Of a DNA stretch of 43,792 nucleotides, positions 42,206 through 43,792 are shown piece by piece (the first letter of the stretch is position 1; the number at the start of each line of letters is the position of its first letter). This DNA is from Welwitschia mirabilis (Eukaryota > Gnetophyta > Gnetopsida > Welwitschiales), in contig JBOZIK010000001.1 in assembly GCA_051453625.1 (NCBI GenBank), forward strand, positions 227,668,976 to 227,712,767, in the 5' to 3' direction. The notes beneath the pieces were generated by a model. The model was not told the origin of the DNA. It saw nothing but the letters and a program-made list of their open reading frames with translations, and did no database searches. The position numbers and the translations under genes were made by a program.

Positions 42206-42213
42206 TATAAATA
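42206..42213 (+). promoter_or_regulatory. TATA box of the Ty3 LTR
   Basis: AAAACTATAAATACCCCTTC, about 650 bp into the LTR, is a canonical plant TATA box; transcription would start about 30 bp downstream. Confidence 0.7.
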
Positions 42214-42538
42214 CCCCTTCCCTCTTTCAATTCCAATAATCTTTTGTACTTGATATGCTTGTAATGGAAGGTTAAAGGTAAGACATCTATCTAGTAGCTG
42301 CAAAAAGGGGTTTTCTTAGTGTTAGGCTATGTCTTTTCCATTGAGGAGCTGTTATTCTATTGTAAGTGGATGTAAATTTATTTTGATTAATACAAATACT
42401 ATGTTTCACTCTCATTATGTAAATGTCCCTTATGGTTTAAGATGATCTTAGTTAGTGACAAGCTTGAATTTATTTAGATCATGAAAACAATCTTTTTTAA
42501 GGTTGACCTTGGTTAGTAGTAGGTTTTGCATTACATTT

Positions 42539-42893
42539 NNNNNNNNNNNNNNNNNNNNNNNNNNNNNNNNNNNNNNNNNNNNNNNNNNNNNNNNNNNNNN
42601 NNNNNNNNNNNNNNNNNNNNNNNNNNNNNNNNNNNNNNNNNNNNNNNNNNNNNNNNNNNNNNNNNNNNNNNNNNNNNNNNNNNNNNNNNNNNNNNNNNNN
42701 NNNNNNNNNNNNNNNNNNNNNNNNNNNNNNNNNNNNNNNNNNNNNNNNNNNNNNNNNNNNNNNNNNNNNNNNNNNNNNNNNNNNNNNNNNNNNNNNNNNN
42801 NNNNNNNNNNNNNNNNNNNNNNNNNNNNNNNNNNNNNNNNNNNNNNNNNNNNNNNNNNNNNNNNNNNNNNNNNNNNNNNNNNNNNNNNNNNNN
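42539..42893. other. Assembly gap (355 N) inside the LTR
   Basis: No repeat across the edges; the flanks look like continuous R/U5 sequence. Confidence 0.9.
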
Positions 42894-42981
42894 TACTAGC
42901 ATGTGTTTTTCTACAAGTTATATGATTTACAAGTTTACCTAAAGAGCTTCAGGATTGCATAAATTCACACTGCAACATTTT

Positions 42982-42999
42982 AACACCATTACTGGGGAA
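42982..42999 (+). promoter_or_regulatory. Primer-binding site, tRNA-Asp type
   Basis: TAACACCATTACTGGGGA matches TGGCGCCGTTGCCGGGGA (the complement of the plant tRNA-Asp 3' end) with six transitions, five G-to-A and one C-to-T. This site is typical of Athila/Tat and related plant Ty3 elements. Confidence 0.75.
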
Positions 43000-43792
43000 G
43001 GCTGCAAGGAGCTAAGAGGATTGTCATTAACCAAATAAGTACCTTGAATACTTTTATTCATGTTATTTATTTGAATTAATGCTGTATTTCTAGTGTATTT
43101 TAAGGTGGATTTATTTTCTGCAAAATTTTATTTTGTGTAACTTTTAGGAATCTTATCGTTCTCTCTGTCGTCCAGACGACATAGGACACTATAGTTCTAA
43201 AATTTTGAATTTAGTTTCTATTTTTGCAATTTTTTTTTTTGTTTATAGTTTAGTAAAACTGTCGTCCTATCCATCATTCACATGACAGTGAAGATAATAG
43301 TCTTAGATTTAGTAATTATCTTTCTGTAATCTCTAGAGTTCTATTGTTTTTAGTTTAGTTTTCCTATGATTGTTGTCCATTACATGCAGCTTTACATTTG
43401 ATTCTGGTTTTTCTTTACTGTTTATGCATGCAGCTTTACAAGGAATTTTGTGCAAAAGACGAACTATCAGCTGACAAAAAACTAAATTAATAGAAACATC
43501 AAGAATTATTTAACTTAAAATAAAAATCCAGGTATACACAATATAGGTACACAAATTCTAGAATTTTATTTATGTATTTTAGAATTATATGTTCTTTTCT
43601 CTATATAGTTAATTTGCAATAATTATTTTACATACTTTAAGTTTTAAGAAATAGCAAATGGTAAACCATCCAAAAATCTTGATCTTTATTATGTACCTAT
43701 CTTCCTTATCATTTTGAATCTAAACTATTTTATTTTATTCTTTTTGCTTGTTTTAATGGATCATAATAGAAAATCAATTGTAGAAATTATTT
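43000..43792 (+). other. 5' leader of the Ty3 element, running off the window
   Basis: Untranslated leader with an inverted GTCGTC-CA-GACGAC at 43167-43180, further CTGTCGTCC/CATGACAG phrases at 43260-43290, and a TGCAGCTTTACA phrase repeated at 43386 and 43429. No open gag frame begins before the window ends. Confidence 0.55.

Larger units (their letters stand above)
41552..42978 (+). mobile_element. Ty3 (Tat/Athila-like) 5' LTR with gap
   Basis: Tentative start TGTATTTGGAGTACTTTTGC; end just before the primer site. It holds a GC- and CpG-richer block (41740-42130) with repeated GTCATC/GATGAC motifs, a TATA box at 42206-42213 and the gap 42539-42893. It lies in the minus-strand copia integrase. 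The left edge is uncertain by some tens of bases. Confidence 0.65.

Overview
This window is plant nuclear DNA: strongly AT-rich, intergenic, and made almost wholly of decayed, nested LTR retrotransposons. The plant call rests on the element families. There are Athila/Tat-type Ty3 elements (DLGA protease, a gag with a K-CP-HG motif, a tRNA-Asp primer site). There are plant Ty1/copia elements with an initiator tRNA-Met primer site (TGGTATTAGAGT). There is also a plant-only 'putative plant transposon protein' (Transposase_32-like) reading frame. I found no intact host gene, no rRNA or functional tRNA gene, and no CRISPR. The species cannot be named from the sequence.

Layout. 1-4225: a degenerate Ty3 pol (protease, RT, RNase H, integrase, C-terminus). 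4226-8600: non-coding, with a tRNA-derived head, a G-quadruplex tract, an unidentified minus-strand reading frame riddled with stops (6220-6789) and a tandem repeat. 8602-12600: a decayed Transposase_32-like plus coiled-coil gene. 13.7 kb: a TATA box in a probable LTR. 14580-18910: a full-order copia gag-PR-INT-RT-RH relic. 19854-27760: three copies (A, B, C) of one ~1.4 kb copia LTR enclosing two partial interiors. 28700-30705: Athila gag-protease, cut by a fourth copy (D, 30706-32100). 33.1-34.1 kb: a related LTR (E). 34.4-34.5 kb: the ends of an almost interior-less Ty3 element. 34.8-41.55 kb: two minus-strand copia pol fragments. 41.55-43.79 kb: the 5' LTR, primer site and leader of another Ty3 element that runs off the window.

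Two patterns dominate. First, seven of the fourteen N gaps have a suffix of the left contig repeated as the prefix of the right contig, exactly at the gap edges. That is what unmerged (probably allelic) overlapping contigs look like, so several apparent tandem duplications are probably assembly artefacts. Second, most in-frame stops in the old coding regions lie where Gln, Arg or Trp codons are expected (CAA/CAG to TAA/TAG, CGA to TGA, TGG to TAG/TGA), often with the frame otherwise intact. This fits long-term decay of methylated cytosine.

No operon-like or cooperative gene system is visible; the elements are related by nesting and recombination, not by shared function. Nothing here convincingly constitutes a new molecular system. 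The items most worth following up are the minus-strand frame at 6.2-6.8 kb, the GC-rich 82-bp insert at 27989-28070, the W-box-like motif arrays in the copia LTRs, and the LTR-interior-LTR-interior-LTR arrangement.
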